DNA of 55,983 nt from JANMDU01 sp043777675 (lineage in GTDB: Bacteria > Pseudomonadota > Gammaproteobacteria > Burkholderiales > Burkholderiaceae_C). The notes under the pieces were generated by a model. It was not told the DNA's origin. It ran no database searches and worked only from the letters and a program-made list of their open reading frames with translations. Positions 48,417 to 55,632 of the stretch are shown here, one piece after another; within the stretch, counting starts at the first letter, position 1, and the number at the start of each line of letters is the position of its first letter. The stretch spans positions 1 to 55,983 of the forward strand of contig JAYWHR010000021.1 of assembly GCA_043777675.1 (NCBI GenBank). Reading direction: 5' to 3'. A program made the translations under genes and the position numbers.

Positions 48417-48851
48417 ATGACAACTTCATTCAACTCTTCTTTTTCTCGTCGTTTGGCAGTCGCCAGCTTTTCAGCAGCCATGCTCGTGATCTCTGGCTGC
48501 GCCAGCATGGGCGAGCCAGCCCAAGCAGCCCGCATTCTTGAGCCAGCTGATGGCGCCACCGTGGGCACAACCTTCATGGTGAAATTTGGCATCAAAGGCA
48601 TGAAAGTCGAGCCAGCGGGTGATGTCGTGGCTAACAGCGGCCATCATCATTTGTTGATCAATCTCGACGCCATTACCGCAGGCGAATCCGTCCCGTTTTC
48701 TGAGAAGCACATGCACTTCGGCAAAGGCCAAACCGAAGCTGAAGTGAAATTAGCCCCCGGCAATTACACACTCACCGCCCAGTTTGCCAACGGCGCACAC
48801 CAGTCTTATGGCAAGGCCATGAGCCAAAGCATCAAGGTGACGGTGAAATGA
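48417..48851 (+). CDS. DUF4399 domain lipoprotein
   Basis: 144 residues from the ATG at 48417, after which a signal peptide with lipobox VISGC follows; the longer frame from 48291 adds a non-signal-like leader. DUF4399 domain: ILEPADGATVGTTFMVKFGI then NSGHHHLLIN and SEKHMHFGKGQTEAEVKLAP then GNYTLTAQFANGAHQSYG. The conserved histidines suggest metal binding. It is periplasmic and probably outer-membrane anchored. The stop overlaps the cytochrome start (ATGA). Confidence 0.9.
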   Translation: MTTSFNSSFSRRLAVASFSAAMLVISGCASMGEPAQAARILEPADGATVGTTFMVKFGIKGMKVEPAGDVVANSGHHHLLINLDAITAGESVPFSEKHMHFGKGQTEAEVKLAPGNYTLTAQFANGAHQSYGKAMSQSIKVTVK

Positions 48852-49174
48852 GCAAGCTCACTCGTCTGACCTTGAGCATCAGCCTAGCCGCAGTCGCGCT
48901 CAGCGTGGCCGTGCCTGCACATGCCAACTTAGATTTGGCCGAGAAAAGCGCCTGTCTCAATTGCCACGATGTAGCTAAAAAAATGGTGGGCCCTGCTTTC
49001 AAAGCTATTTCAGAAAAGTACAAAGGCAAAGCGGATGCCGCAGCCTACCTCTCTGAGAAAATCTCCAAAGGCGGCGCAGGCGTGTGGGGCACAATCCCCA
49101 TGCCCGGCATGCCCCAAGTGGCTGCGGCTGATGTAAAAACGCTCTCTGAATGGATTGCTAAAGGCGCGAATTAA
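48848..49174 (+). CDS. Class I cytochrome c (c551/c552 type)
   Basis: 108 residues with a Sec signal peptide ending at VPAHA. The heme site is CLNCH and the axial methionine lies in GTIPMPGMPQV, as in small c551/c552 cytochromes that pass electrons in the periplasm to terminal oxidases or nitrite reductase. Translationally coupled to the DUF4399 gene, a pairing that suggests a shared periplasmic role. A strong terminator follows. Confidence 0.95.
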   Translation: MSKLTRLTLSISLAAVALSVAVPAHANLDLAEKSACLNCHDVAKKMVGPAFKAISEKYKGKADAAAYLSEKISKGGAGVWGTIPMPGMPQVAAADVKTLSEWIAKGAN

Positions 49175-49194
49175 GCCCTCACCTTTCAGCGCCC

Positions 49195-49233
49195 AAGCCT
49201 GAAGCATGCTCCGCGCGTGCTTCAGGCTTTTTT
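49195..49233 (+). terminator. Rho-independent terminator after cytochrome c
   Basis: 12-bp perfect stem AAGCCTGAAGCA / TGCTTCAGGCTT with an 11-base loop and six T (49228-49233), 21 bp after the stop codon. Confidence 0.92.
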
Positions 49234-49265
49234 GTTGATCTCGTCTTCTTCAAATTCTGTAGGTC

Positions 49266-49390
49266 AAAGAATTCAAACGAACGCCAATTTCGCAAAAGCT
49301 GCGCGAAAGTCGCTAAAAATACCGTTTGCATTTTCTTTTTTGCAGTTTTCGCGAAGTTTTCGCGTCTTTCGCGTTCGATTTGGTTTTAAA
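49266..49390. repeat. ACGCRGAR hairpin-family element
   Basis: Left part AAACGAACGCCAATTTCGC then AAAAGCTGCGCGAAAG; right part TTTTCGCGAAGTTTTCGCG then TCTTTCGCGTTCGATTTGG. The two ends are imperfect inverted copies. It lies in the 254-bp gap between the cytochrome terminator and the HerA-like gene. Confidence 0.6.
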
Positions 49391-49428
49391 TCGCTTGAAC
49401 CCTGCAACCGCACTTACCGAGAACCATC

Positions 49429-50973
49429 ATGGCCGACCCCATCCTCATTGCCAAAAACAAAACCATTGAATGCCTGCTACGCCCAGACAAAGCCAACCGC
49501 CACGGCCTGATCACGGGCGCGACCGGAACAGGCAAAACCGTCACGCTGCAAACCATGGCCGAGGGCTTTAGCCGCATTGGCGTGCCTGTATTTATGGCTG
49601 ATGTGAAGGGAGATCTGACGGGGATTTCTCAGGCTGGGAAAATTGGCGAGAAGCTGGGCAAAGTGCTCGCTGAGCGCGGCTTAGCGGCGCCAGAATCTTC
49701 GGCCTTTCCTGTCACTCTCTGGGATGTGTTTGGCAAACAAGGCCATCCCGTGCGCGCCACGGTGAGCGATCTGGGCCCGCTGCTGCTCTCTCGCATGCTC
49801 AATCTGAACGAAACGCAAGCCGGCGTGTTGCAGCTCGTCTTCAAAATTGCAGACGATCAAGGCCTGCTGCTGCTGGACATGAAAGACCTGCGCGCCATGT
49901 GCCAAAGCGTGGGCGACAGCGCGCGCAATTTCACCACCGAATACGGCAACATTTCCGCTGCCTCTATCGGCGCGATTCAGCGCGGGCTGATGCAGATTGA
50001 AGAACAAGGCGGTGATGTATTTTTTGGCGAGCCGATGCTCAATATCGCCGATTTCATGCAGACGGATTCCAGCGGCAAAGGCATCATTAACATCCTCGCC
50101 GCTGACAAACTGCTCACCTCCCCGCGCCTGTATGCCACCTTCCTTCTTTGGCTGCTCTCAGAACTTTTTGAAACCCTGCCCGAAGTGGGCGATATTGATC
50201 AACCCAAATTAGTCTTCTTCTTTGACGAAGCCCATTTGCTCTTCACCGATGCGCCCAAGCCGCTGCTCGAGCGTATTGAGCTGGTCGTGCGCCTCGTGCG
50301 CTCCAAAGGTGTGGGCGTGTATTTCGTCACGCAAAATCCGCTGGATATCCCAGACAGCGTACTCGCGCAACTGGGCAACCGCGTGCAGCATGCCCTGCGC
50401 GCCTTCACACCACGCGATCAAAAAGCCGTCAAGGCCACAGCCGAGACGATGCGGCAAAACCCCGGCCTAGATATCGAAACGGCGATTACCGAGCTGGCCG
50501 TGGGCGAAGCCCTGATCAGCTTCCTCGATGAAAAAGGCCGCCCCGGTATCACTGAGCGCGTCTATGTGCTGCCGCCGGGCAGCCAAATCGGCATCATCAC
50601 GCCCGAGCAACGCCAAGTGCTCATCCAAAACTCCATCGTCGCCGGTGTCTACGAAAAAACGCAAGACCGCGAATCTGCCTACGAGATCATCAAAGGCCGC
50701 ACCAGCGCTAACATGGCCAGCGAATCCGAGGCTGTGCAAAAAGGCAAAGAGATTGTGAAAGAAGCTGGCAAAGAAGCAGTGGACGCGGCAGGAGAGGAAG
50801 CCTCAGGCGGCTGGCTTGGCGGTTTGGGCAACATCTTGGGCGGTGGCGCGAAACGCACGCGAGCCAGTGCCGGTGAGCAGCTCATCAAATCGGCGGCTAG
50901 CTCGATTGGCCGAGAAGTGGGTCGGCAAATTATTCGAGGGGTACTCGGTGGGATTTTGGGGCGTCGTCGATAG
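49429..50973 (+). CDS. HerA-like ATPase, DUF853 family
   Basis: 514 residues. P-loop ATPase of the HerA/FtsK superfamily: Walker A GATGTGKTVTLQ (about residue 30), Walker B KLVFFFDEAHLLF (about 262-274), and a YFVTQNPLDIPDSVLAQLGN sensor block then RVQHALRAFTP arginine-finger region. The C-terminal 80 residues are charged then glycine-rich (GGWLGGLGNILGGGAKRTR). DUF853 proteins are annotated as helicases, but the cellular role is unproven. No NurA nuclease partner is nearby. Stands alone after a terminator. Confidence 0.92.
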   Translation: MADPILIAKNKTIECLLRPDKANRHGLITGATGTGKTVTLQTMAEGFSRIGVPVFMADVKGDLTGISQAGKIGEKLGKVLAERGLAAPESSAFPVTLWDVFGKQGHPVRATVSDLGPLLLSRMLNLNETQAGVLQLVFKIADDQGLLLLDMKDLRAMCQSVGDSARNFTTEYGNISAASIGAIQRGLMQIEEQGGDVFFGEPMLNIADFMQTDSSGKGIINILAADKLLTSPRLYATFLLWLLSELFETLPEVGDIDQPKLVFFFDEAHLLFTDAPKPLLERIELVVRLVRSKGVGVYFVTQNPLDIPDSVLAQLGNRVQHALRAFTPRDQKAVKATAETMRQNPGLDIETAITELAVGEALISFLDEKGRPGITERVYVLPPGSQIGIITPEQRQVLIQNSIVAGVYEKTQDRESAYEIIKGRTSANMASESEAVQKGKEIVKEAGKEAVDAAGEEASGGWLGGLGNILGGGAKRTRASAGEQLIKSAASSIGREVGRQIIRGVLGGILGRRR

Positions 50974-51017
50974 CGTGTTTTCTCCACTGCTTCGTCTTCG
51001 CGCTGATCGCCCGCCTT

Positions 51018-51519
51018 CCTCGACTGCTTCGCCTTCGCGCGAGCCGCTCACCTGCTCCGTAACGTGCCCGAAAAAGCCGATGACTTTCCTTTAGGCACGC
51101 TACCCGACCACTCCGAGCTGCGATCTTTTGTAGCGTGCTACCTTGGTTTCTCGCGCTCGATGAGGAAAGCCATCGTCTTTTTCAAACCCATCACGCAGCG
51201 GATAGAGAGAGTAGGCGCGTCGTTGCGTCTTTTAGAGTCAATTTAGAGCCAAAACAGTAGATAGCCGGCGTATTTATTGCGCGGGGCGCTACGAAATTAA
51301 TAGTAAGCAACGACGCGCCAGCCACTCATACCCGCTCCGTGATAGGTCTGAAAAAACGAAGCCTTTCGCTGGTCGGGCGCGGCAAACCAGCTCATCATCG
51401 CTACACATGGTGGGAGCTCGTCGCTTGCGGCACAGAGCGCCCAACGAAGAAAGGCCTCGGCTTTTTCGGGCACGTTACGGAACAGGCGAGCGGATGGCTT
51501 GAAGGCGAAGCGGTCGAGG
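51018..51519. repeat. 502-bp near-palindrome (inverted duplication of about 210 bp)
   Basis: Left unit 51018-51226 and right unit 51306-51519 are inverted copies, diverged but clearly related along their length: TCCGTAACGTGCCCGAAAAA (left) against TTTTTCGGGCACGTTACGGA (right), and GGCGCGTCGTTGC against GCAACGACGCGCC at the inner ends. The 79-bp loop holds repeat copy 13. Both units, read outward from the loop, can encode GFFGHVTEQ(A/V)SG and EGEAVE with mostly silent differences, so an old coding sequence may underlie them. It fills the 683-bp gap before the tauE gene; no other gene is seen there. Confidence 0.72.
51262..51304 (+). repeat. TAGCCGGC dispersed repeat, copy 13 (loop of the near-palindrome)
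   Basis: TAGCCGGCGTATTTATTGCG, then CGGGGCGCTACGAAATTAATAG. It lies exactly between the two inverted units at 51018-51226 and 51306-51519. Confidence 0.87.
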
Positions 51520-51656
51520 CAAGCAAGCGGGTCGCGTCAGACGGTTCAGCACCAACCAACAACCTCATATGCAAAAACCAACCTAAGCTTATTCGCATAA
51601 GCCAACAACAAAAAAGTAGTTTGGTTTTGATGGATGTCGCGGCAAAGTCCACCCCC

Positions 51657-52451
51657 ATGACAGACATTGCATTCATTCTTTCTGGCTTCTTCGTTGGCTT
51701 CGTGGTCGGCCTCACTGGCGTGGGCGGTGGCTCGCTCATGACGCCGATTTTGATTTTTGGATTTGGCATCAAGCCCATCCTCGCCGTGGGCACAGATTTG
51801 TTGTTTGCTGCATTCACAAAATTAGGCGGCACGGTCAACCTCGCTCTCGCTCGCCGAGTCGATTGGAAAATCGTCGGCACGCTCAGCCTCGGCTCGATTC
51901 CGGCTGCGCTGCTCACCGTGGGCGCGCTGCATTACTTCGGCGCGGCGCAAGAAGCCGTGCAAAAGGTGATGACAACCACCTTGGGCTTCGCGCTCCTGCT
52001 CACAGCCGCCGCCACGCTTTACAAAGTGATCAAGGGCACGCAAGCGCCGCAAAAAGACATCAGCCCCGAGCAACTTGCCATCGCTACCAAGCCTCGTCAC
52101 CCCGCTCTGCCCATCATCTTCGGCGCGCTGATTGGCGTGCTCGTTAGCCTCACCTCCGTAGGCGCAGGCGCGATTGGCGTCACGGCGCTCATGCTGCTTT
52201 ACCCAGCTCTGCCGCTCAACCGCATCGTGGCTGCTGACGTGGCCTATGCCGTACCGCTCACACTCGTTGCTGGCCTAGGCCATGCAAGTATTGGCTCAGT
52301 AGATTGGCCGCTGTTGGCCAAGCTGCTCGCTGGCTCGCTGCCGGGTATTTGGCTGGGCACCAAGCTGGGTAGCCATGTGCCCGATCGCGCGATTCGCTCC
52401 ATTCTTTCGCTGCTTCTGGCCTATGCAGGCTTCAAGCTGCTGGCTATCTGA
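51657..52451 (+). CDS. TauE/SafE family sulfite/anion exporter
   Basis: 264-residue membrane protein from the ATG at 51657 (MTDIAFILSGFFVGFVVGLT). The 106 in-frame codons upstream run through the near-palindrome and do not look like family sequence. Seven to eight helices in two similar halves, each opening with a glycine-rich loop (GLTGVGGGSLMTPIL and VSLTSVGAGAIGVTALMLLY). It stands 8 bp before the sulfite reductase gene, so it probably moves sulfite, sulfate or an organosulfonate in sulfur assimilation. The direction of transport is not shown. Confidence 0.92.
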   Translation: MTDIAFILSGFFVGFVVGLTGVGGGSLMTPILIFGFGIKPILAVGTDLLFAAFTKLGGTVNLALARRVDWKIVGTLSLGSIPAALLTVGALHYFGAAQEAVQKVMTTTLGFALLLTAAATLYKVIKGTQAPQKDISPEQLAIATKPRHPALPIIFGALIGVLVSLTSVGAGAIGVTALMLLYPALPLNRIVAADVAYAVPLTLVAGLGHASIGSVDWPLLAKLLAGSLPGIWLGTKLGSHVPDRAIRSILSLLLAYAGFKLLAI

Positions 52452-52459
52452 GATTTTTT

Positions 52460-54268
52460 ATGTATCAATACAACGCCTTCGACAAAGAATTTGTGAAGCT
52501 GCGCGCTGCGCAATACCGCGATCAGCTCGAGCGCCGCTTAGATGGCCGCTTAAAAGAAGAAGAATTTCGCCCGCTTCGCCTGCAAAACGGCTGGTATGTG
52601 CAGCGCTATGCGCCGATGCTGCGCGTGGCTGTTCCATACGGCGAACTCAACTCTGCTCAATTGCGCGTGCTCGCGCAAATCGCCCGTGAATACGACCAAC
52701 CCACCGATGAAGTCTTTCAAGCTGCCGTCGCAGGCCAAGCGCGTCTCTCAGGTCAAGGCATCGAACTCACCAAAGGTTACGGTCACTTCACCACGCGGAA
52801 AAATATTCAATACAACTGGATCCCCATCGAGAAATCCGCCGATGTGATGGATCTGCTCGCCAGTGTGAACATGCACGGTATCCAAACCAGTGGCAATTGC
52901 ATCCGAAATATAACCAGTGATGGCTTGGCAGGCATCGCGCCCGATGAGATCGCCGATCCACGCCCATTTTGCGAAATCTTGCGCCAATGGAGCACGCTGC
53001 ATCCGGAGTTTGCATTTTTGCCACGCAAATTCAAAATTGCGGTCACAGGCGCGGAAGAAGACCGCGCTGCTACCGACTGGCACGACGTGGGTCTGAAGCT
53101 CGTTCGCAATTCCGAAGGCGAGCTTGGCTTCAAAGTGCTGGTCGGTGGCGGCATGGGTCGCACGCCTGTGATCGCATCTACCATCCGTGAATTTTTGCCT
53201 TGGAATCAGATCCTCAACTATCTGGAAGCCATCGTCCGGGTGTACAACCTTTTTGGCCGCCGAGATAATAAATACAAAGCCCGCATCAAGATTTTGGTGA
53301 AGGCAGAAGGGCAAAAATTCTTTGATGCGGTCGAAGCGGAGTATCAAAACATCCTCGGCCAAGATGGCGCACCGCATACGATCCCACAAGCGGAATTAGA
53401 CCGTGTTTCTAAGCATTTTATGCCATTAGCCGGCTACGATCCTGCGCTAAATGCTACTGATTTCATAGCGTCTAAAGTCTCCCGCATCTTGGATGTGGCA
53501 GCGCATGATGACGTCGCCTTCACGCGTTGGCTGACCCGCAATGTGCATGCGCACAAGAATCCGAAGCTGCGCGCGGTGACGCTGTCCGTCAAGCGCGTTG
53601 GTCAATCGCCAGGTGACGTAACACCAAGCCAAATGGAATTTGCCGCGCAAATCGCTGATCAATTCAGCGCAGGTGAGATTCGCGTGACGCATGATCAAAA
53701 TCTGCTGCTGCCTTGGGTGAGCTGCGATGCGCTGCCCGAGCTGTGGCGCGCTGCGAAGAAGGCGGGTTTTGCCTCCAGCAATATCGGCCTACTCTCCGAC
53801 ATGATCGCCTGCCCCGGCGGCGATTTTTGCGATTTAGCCAATGCCCGCAGCCTGCCGATTGCCCAGCAGCTCACCGAGCGCTACCAAGATTTAGACGAGC
53901 TCGAAGACTTGGGCGACATTGATCTCCACATGAGCGGCTGTATCAATTCTTGCGGCCACCATCACAGCGGCCACATCGGCATTCTCGGTGTGGATAAAGA
54001 TGGCCAGGAGTGGTATCAGCTGACGCTGGGCGGATCAGACGGCAGCAAGATCAGCGGTGCGTCCGTAGCTGGCAAAGTGGTTGGGCCATCGTTCACCGCC
54101 ACAGAAATTCCAGATGCGATTGAAGCCGTGCTCACGACCTACAAAGAACTGCGTGAGCCACGCGGCGAGAAATTTGAGCTGTTCATCGACACACTCAAGC
54201 GATTAGGCACAGAGCCTTTCAAGGCGGCTGCGAACAGCGTGCGCCACAAAGAAGAAGCAACAGCTTGA
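52460..54268 (+). CDS. cysI: Sulfite reductase (ferredoxin/hemoprotein type), nitrite/sulfite reductase family
   Basis: 602 residues. Two ferrodoxin-like halves with siroheme and [4Fe-4S] binding: TSGNCIRNITSDGLAG, and cluster cysteines in IACPGGDFCDLA and MSGCINSCGHHHSGHIG. It reduces sulfite to sulfide for cysteine synthesis. No cysJ flavoprotein is present, so electrons probably come from another donor. Residues about 323-337 (LAGYDPALNATDFIA) are read from a repeat copy, in the link before the TRWLTRNVHAHK block. A nitrite reductase role is possible by family but the sulfur neighbours decide against it. Confidence 0.93.
   Translation: MYQYNAFDKEFVKLRAAQYRDQLERRLDGRLKEEEFRPLRLQNGWYVQRYAPMLRVAVPYGELNSAQLRVLAQIAREYDQPTDEVFQAAVAGQARLSGQGIELTKGYGHFTTRKNIQYNWIPIEKSADVMDLLASVNMHGIQTSGNCIRNITSDGLAGIAPDEIADPRPFCEILRQWSTLHPEFAFLPRKFKIAVTGAEEDRAATDWHDVGLKLVRNSEGELGFKVLVGGGMGRTPVIASTIREFLPWNQILNYLEAIVRVYNLFGRRDNKYKARIKILVKAEGQKFFDAVEAEYQNILGQDGAPHTIPQAELDRVSKHFMPLAGYDPALNATDFIASKVSRILDVAAHDDVAFTRWLTRNVHAHKNPKLRAVTLSVKRVGQSPGDVTPSQMEFAAQIADQFSAGEIRVTHDQNLLLPWVSCDALPELWRAAKKAGFASSNIGLLSDMIACPGGDFCDLANARSLPIAQQLTERYQDLDELEDLGDIDLHMSGCINSCGHHHSGHIGILGVDKDGQEWYQLTLGGSDGSKISGASVAGKVVGPSFTATEIPDAIEAVLTTYKELREPRGEKFELFIDTLKRLGTEPFKAAANSVRHKEEATA
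53426..53469 (+). repeat. TAGCCGGC dispersed repeat, copy 15 (inside cysI)
   Basis: TTAGCCGGCTACGATCCTGC, then GCTAAATGCTACTGATTTCATAGC. It is translated in the same frame as copy 2 in the bicupin gene (LAGYDPALNATDFIA against FAGIEYAQSAINIIA). More diverged than the intergenic copies. Confidence 0.7.
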
Positions 54269-54279
54269 GAGGAAGCAAC

Positions 54280-54693
54280 ATGCCAAATACTATTGAATTG
54301 ATAGCACCTCGCGCAGCAAATACGCCGGCTAGTGACCAAAATGAGACTTTAAACGTCTTAAAAATTAGTAATGACAGCGATGTAACTAGCCAAGCCCAGG
54401 CGCTCAGCAGCGCAGAAGTGGTTGAGCTGCATTTCCCCGCATTCAGCGATGGCCGCGCCTTCAGCCAAGCCGTGCAATTGCGCAAACGTCTAGGCTTCAA
54501 AGGCGATATCCGCGCTACAGGCGATGTGCTGATTGATCAGCTTGTGCAAATGCAGCGCAGCGGTTTCACAAGCGCCGAACTGCGCGAAGACCAAAGCGCG
54601 GAGCATGCCGCCAAGCTGCTCACGCATTACAAAGATTTCTACCAAGGCGATGTGGCGAACAGAGCAGCATTTGCTACAGGCAAGCTCGCATGA
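54280..54693 (+). CDS. DUF934 family protein (sulfur assimilation)
   Basis: 137 residues from the ATG at 54280, with GAGGAA 9 bp upstream; a TTG five codons earlier overlaps cysI. DUF934 core: VVELHFPAFSDGRAFSQAVQ, LRKRLGFKGDIRATGDVLID then QLVQMQRSGFTSAELRED. The family always lies between sulfite reductase and cysH in betaproteobacteria, and is thought to help sulfite reduction, but its role is unproven. Residues 4-18 (TIELIAPRAANTPAS) come from a repeat copy, so the N-terminus has been rebuilt. The stop overlaps cysH (ATGA). Confidence 0.92.
   Translation: MPNTIELIAPRAANTPASDQNETLNVLKISNDSDVTSQAQALSSAEVVELHFPAFSDGRAFSQAVQLRKRLGFKGDIRATGDVLIDQLVQMQRSGFTSAELREDQSAEHAAKLLTHYKDFYQGDVANRAAFATGKLA
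54289..54332 (-). repeat. TAGCCGGC dispersed repeat, copy 14 (inside DUF934 gene)
   Basis: Minus strand: CTAGCCGGCGTATTTGCTGC, then GCGAGGTGCTATCAATTCAATAG. It begins three codons after the start of the DUF934 gene and is read antisense in frame. Well preserved, so insertion was probably recent. Confidence 0.88.
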
Positions 54694-55406
54694 ACGCCAT
54701 CGCGTTGCATGCCAAACCCTCGGCAGACTTTGACAAAAAAGTAGCCGCTTCACACAACTTGCTGCACAAGGCAGGTGAGCTCTATCAGCCGCTCACGCAA
54801 GCCAGCAGCCTTGGTGTGGAAGACATGGTGATTACGCATTTGCTGCACACGCTGGGTGTGAAAAGCGAAGTCTTCGTTTTGCAAACCGGCAAGCTGCACG
54901 CGCAAACACTCGATCTGCTCAAAACCATGCAAACCAATTACGGCAGCCAACACGTGATCCGTATCCATGAGCCAGAGCCCCAAGCAGCTGATGCATTTGA
55001 AAATGCGAATGGCAAGGATGCGATGTACAAAAGCATCGTGCTACGGAAGGAATGCTGCGATATCCGCAAGATGAAGCCATTGGCCATCGCCTTAGAGGCC
55101 AAACGCGCTTGGATCACAGGTTTGCGCAAAGAGCAATCAGATGCGCGAGCCGCCGTGCATGCGATCGACGACAGCAGCGAAAAAGCCAAGATCAACCCCT
55201 TGCACGATTGGCTGATCGGCGATGTGTGGCATTACGTGAAAGCGCACAACGTGCCCTACAACGCCTTGCATGATCAGTTCTACCCCAGCATCGGCTGCGA
55301 GCCTTGCACAAGAGCTGTAACACTAGGCGAAGACTTCCGGTCAGGCCGCTGGTGGTGGGAAAACGAATCGGCCAAGGAATGTGGGCTTCATGTTTCAGCT
55401 GCCTAA
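54690..55406 (+). CDS. cysH: Adenosine-5'-phosphosulfate (APS) reductase, CysH family
   Basis: 238 residues. PAPS/APS reductase fold with the SSLGVEDMVITHLL loop, LQTGKLHAQTLDLL, and the [4Fe-4S] cysteines RKECCDIRK and GCEPCTR that mark the APS-type enzyme; the catalytic cysteine is in KECGLHVS at the C-terminus. It reduces APS to sulfite and AMP with thioredoxin. Overlaps the DUF934 gene by 4 bp. A large hairpin separates it from cysD. Confidence 0.95.
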   Translation: MNAIALHAKPSADFDKKVAASHNLLHKAGELYQPLTQASSLGVEDMVITHLLHTLGVKSEVFVLQTGKLHAQTLDLLKTMQTNYGSQHVIRIHEPEPQAADAFENANGKDAMYKSIVLRKECCDIRKMKPLAIALEAKRAWITGLRKEQSDARAAVHAIDDSSEKAKINPLHDWLIGDVWHYVKAHNVPYNALHDQFYPSIGCEPCTRAVTLGEDFRSGRWWWENESAKECGLHVSAA

Positions 55407-55420
55407 AAACCTAAATTCAA

Positions 55421-55592
55421 TACCGGACGCAGAAGGCGCAAAGGTTACGCAGAAGAAATGCCAAAAAGAAAATGCCAAGAGAGTTTTTAATGAATTCAAT
55501 TGAAGTTTCTGAAAGTTTCACTCCTTTTTTATATTTTTTCTTCTCTGTTTTTTGTGTTTTTTGCGTAACCTTTGCGTCTTCTGCGTCCGGTA
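55421..55592. repeat. ACGCRGAR hairpin-family element between cysH and cysD
   Basis: Left arm 55421-55452 (TACCGGACGCAGAAGGCGCA, AAGGTTACGCAG) and right arm 55561-55592 (TTGCGTAACCTTTGCGTCTT, CTGCGTCCGGTA) pair at 30 of 32 positions around a 108-base AT-rich loop. It is the best-preserved member of this family in the window and would form a very stable stem in the mRNA. Confidence 0.85.
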
Positions 55593-55632
55593 GTAAAAAT
55601 CTTCCTGAGCTGTCACATCAAGAATCGAAATC

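Noticed and set aside
51339..51656. 106-codon N-terminal extension of the TauE/SafE protein
   Set aside because: The extension runs through the inverted duplication; the family start fits the ATG at 51657. The frame may be a relic of an older gene in the duplicated unit.
6553..54332. CRISPR array
   Set aside because: The TAGCCGGC copies are single, kilobases apart and on both strands, with no regular spacers and no cas genes.
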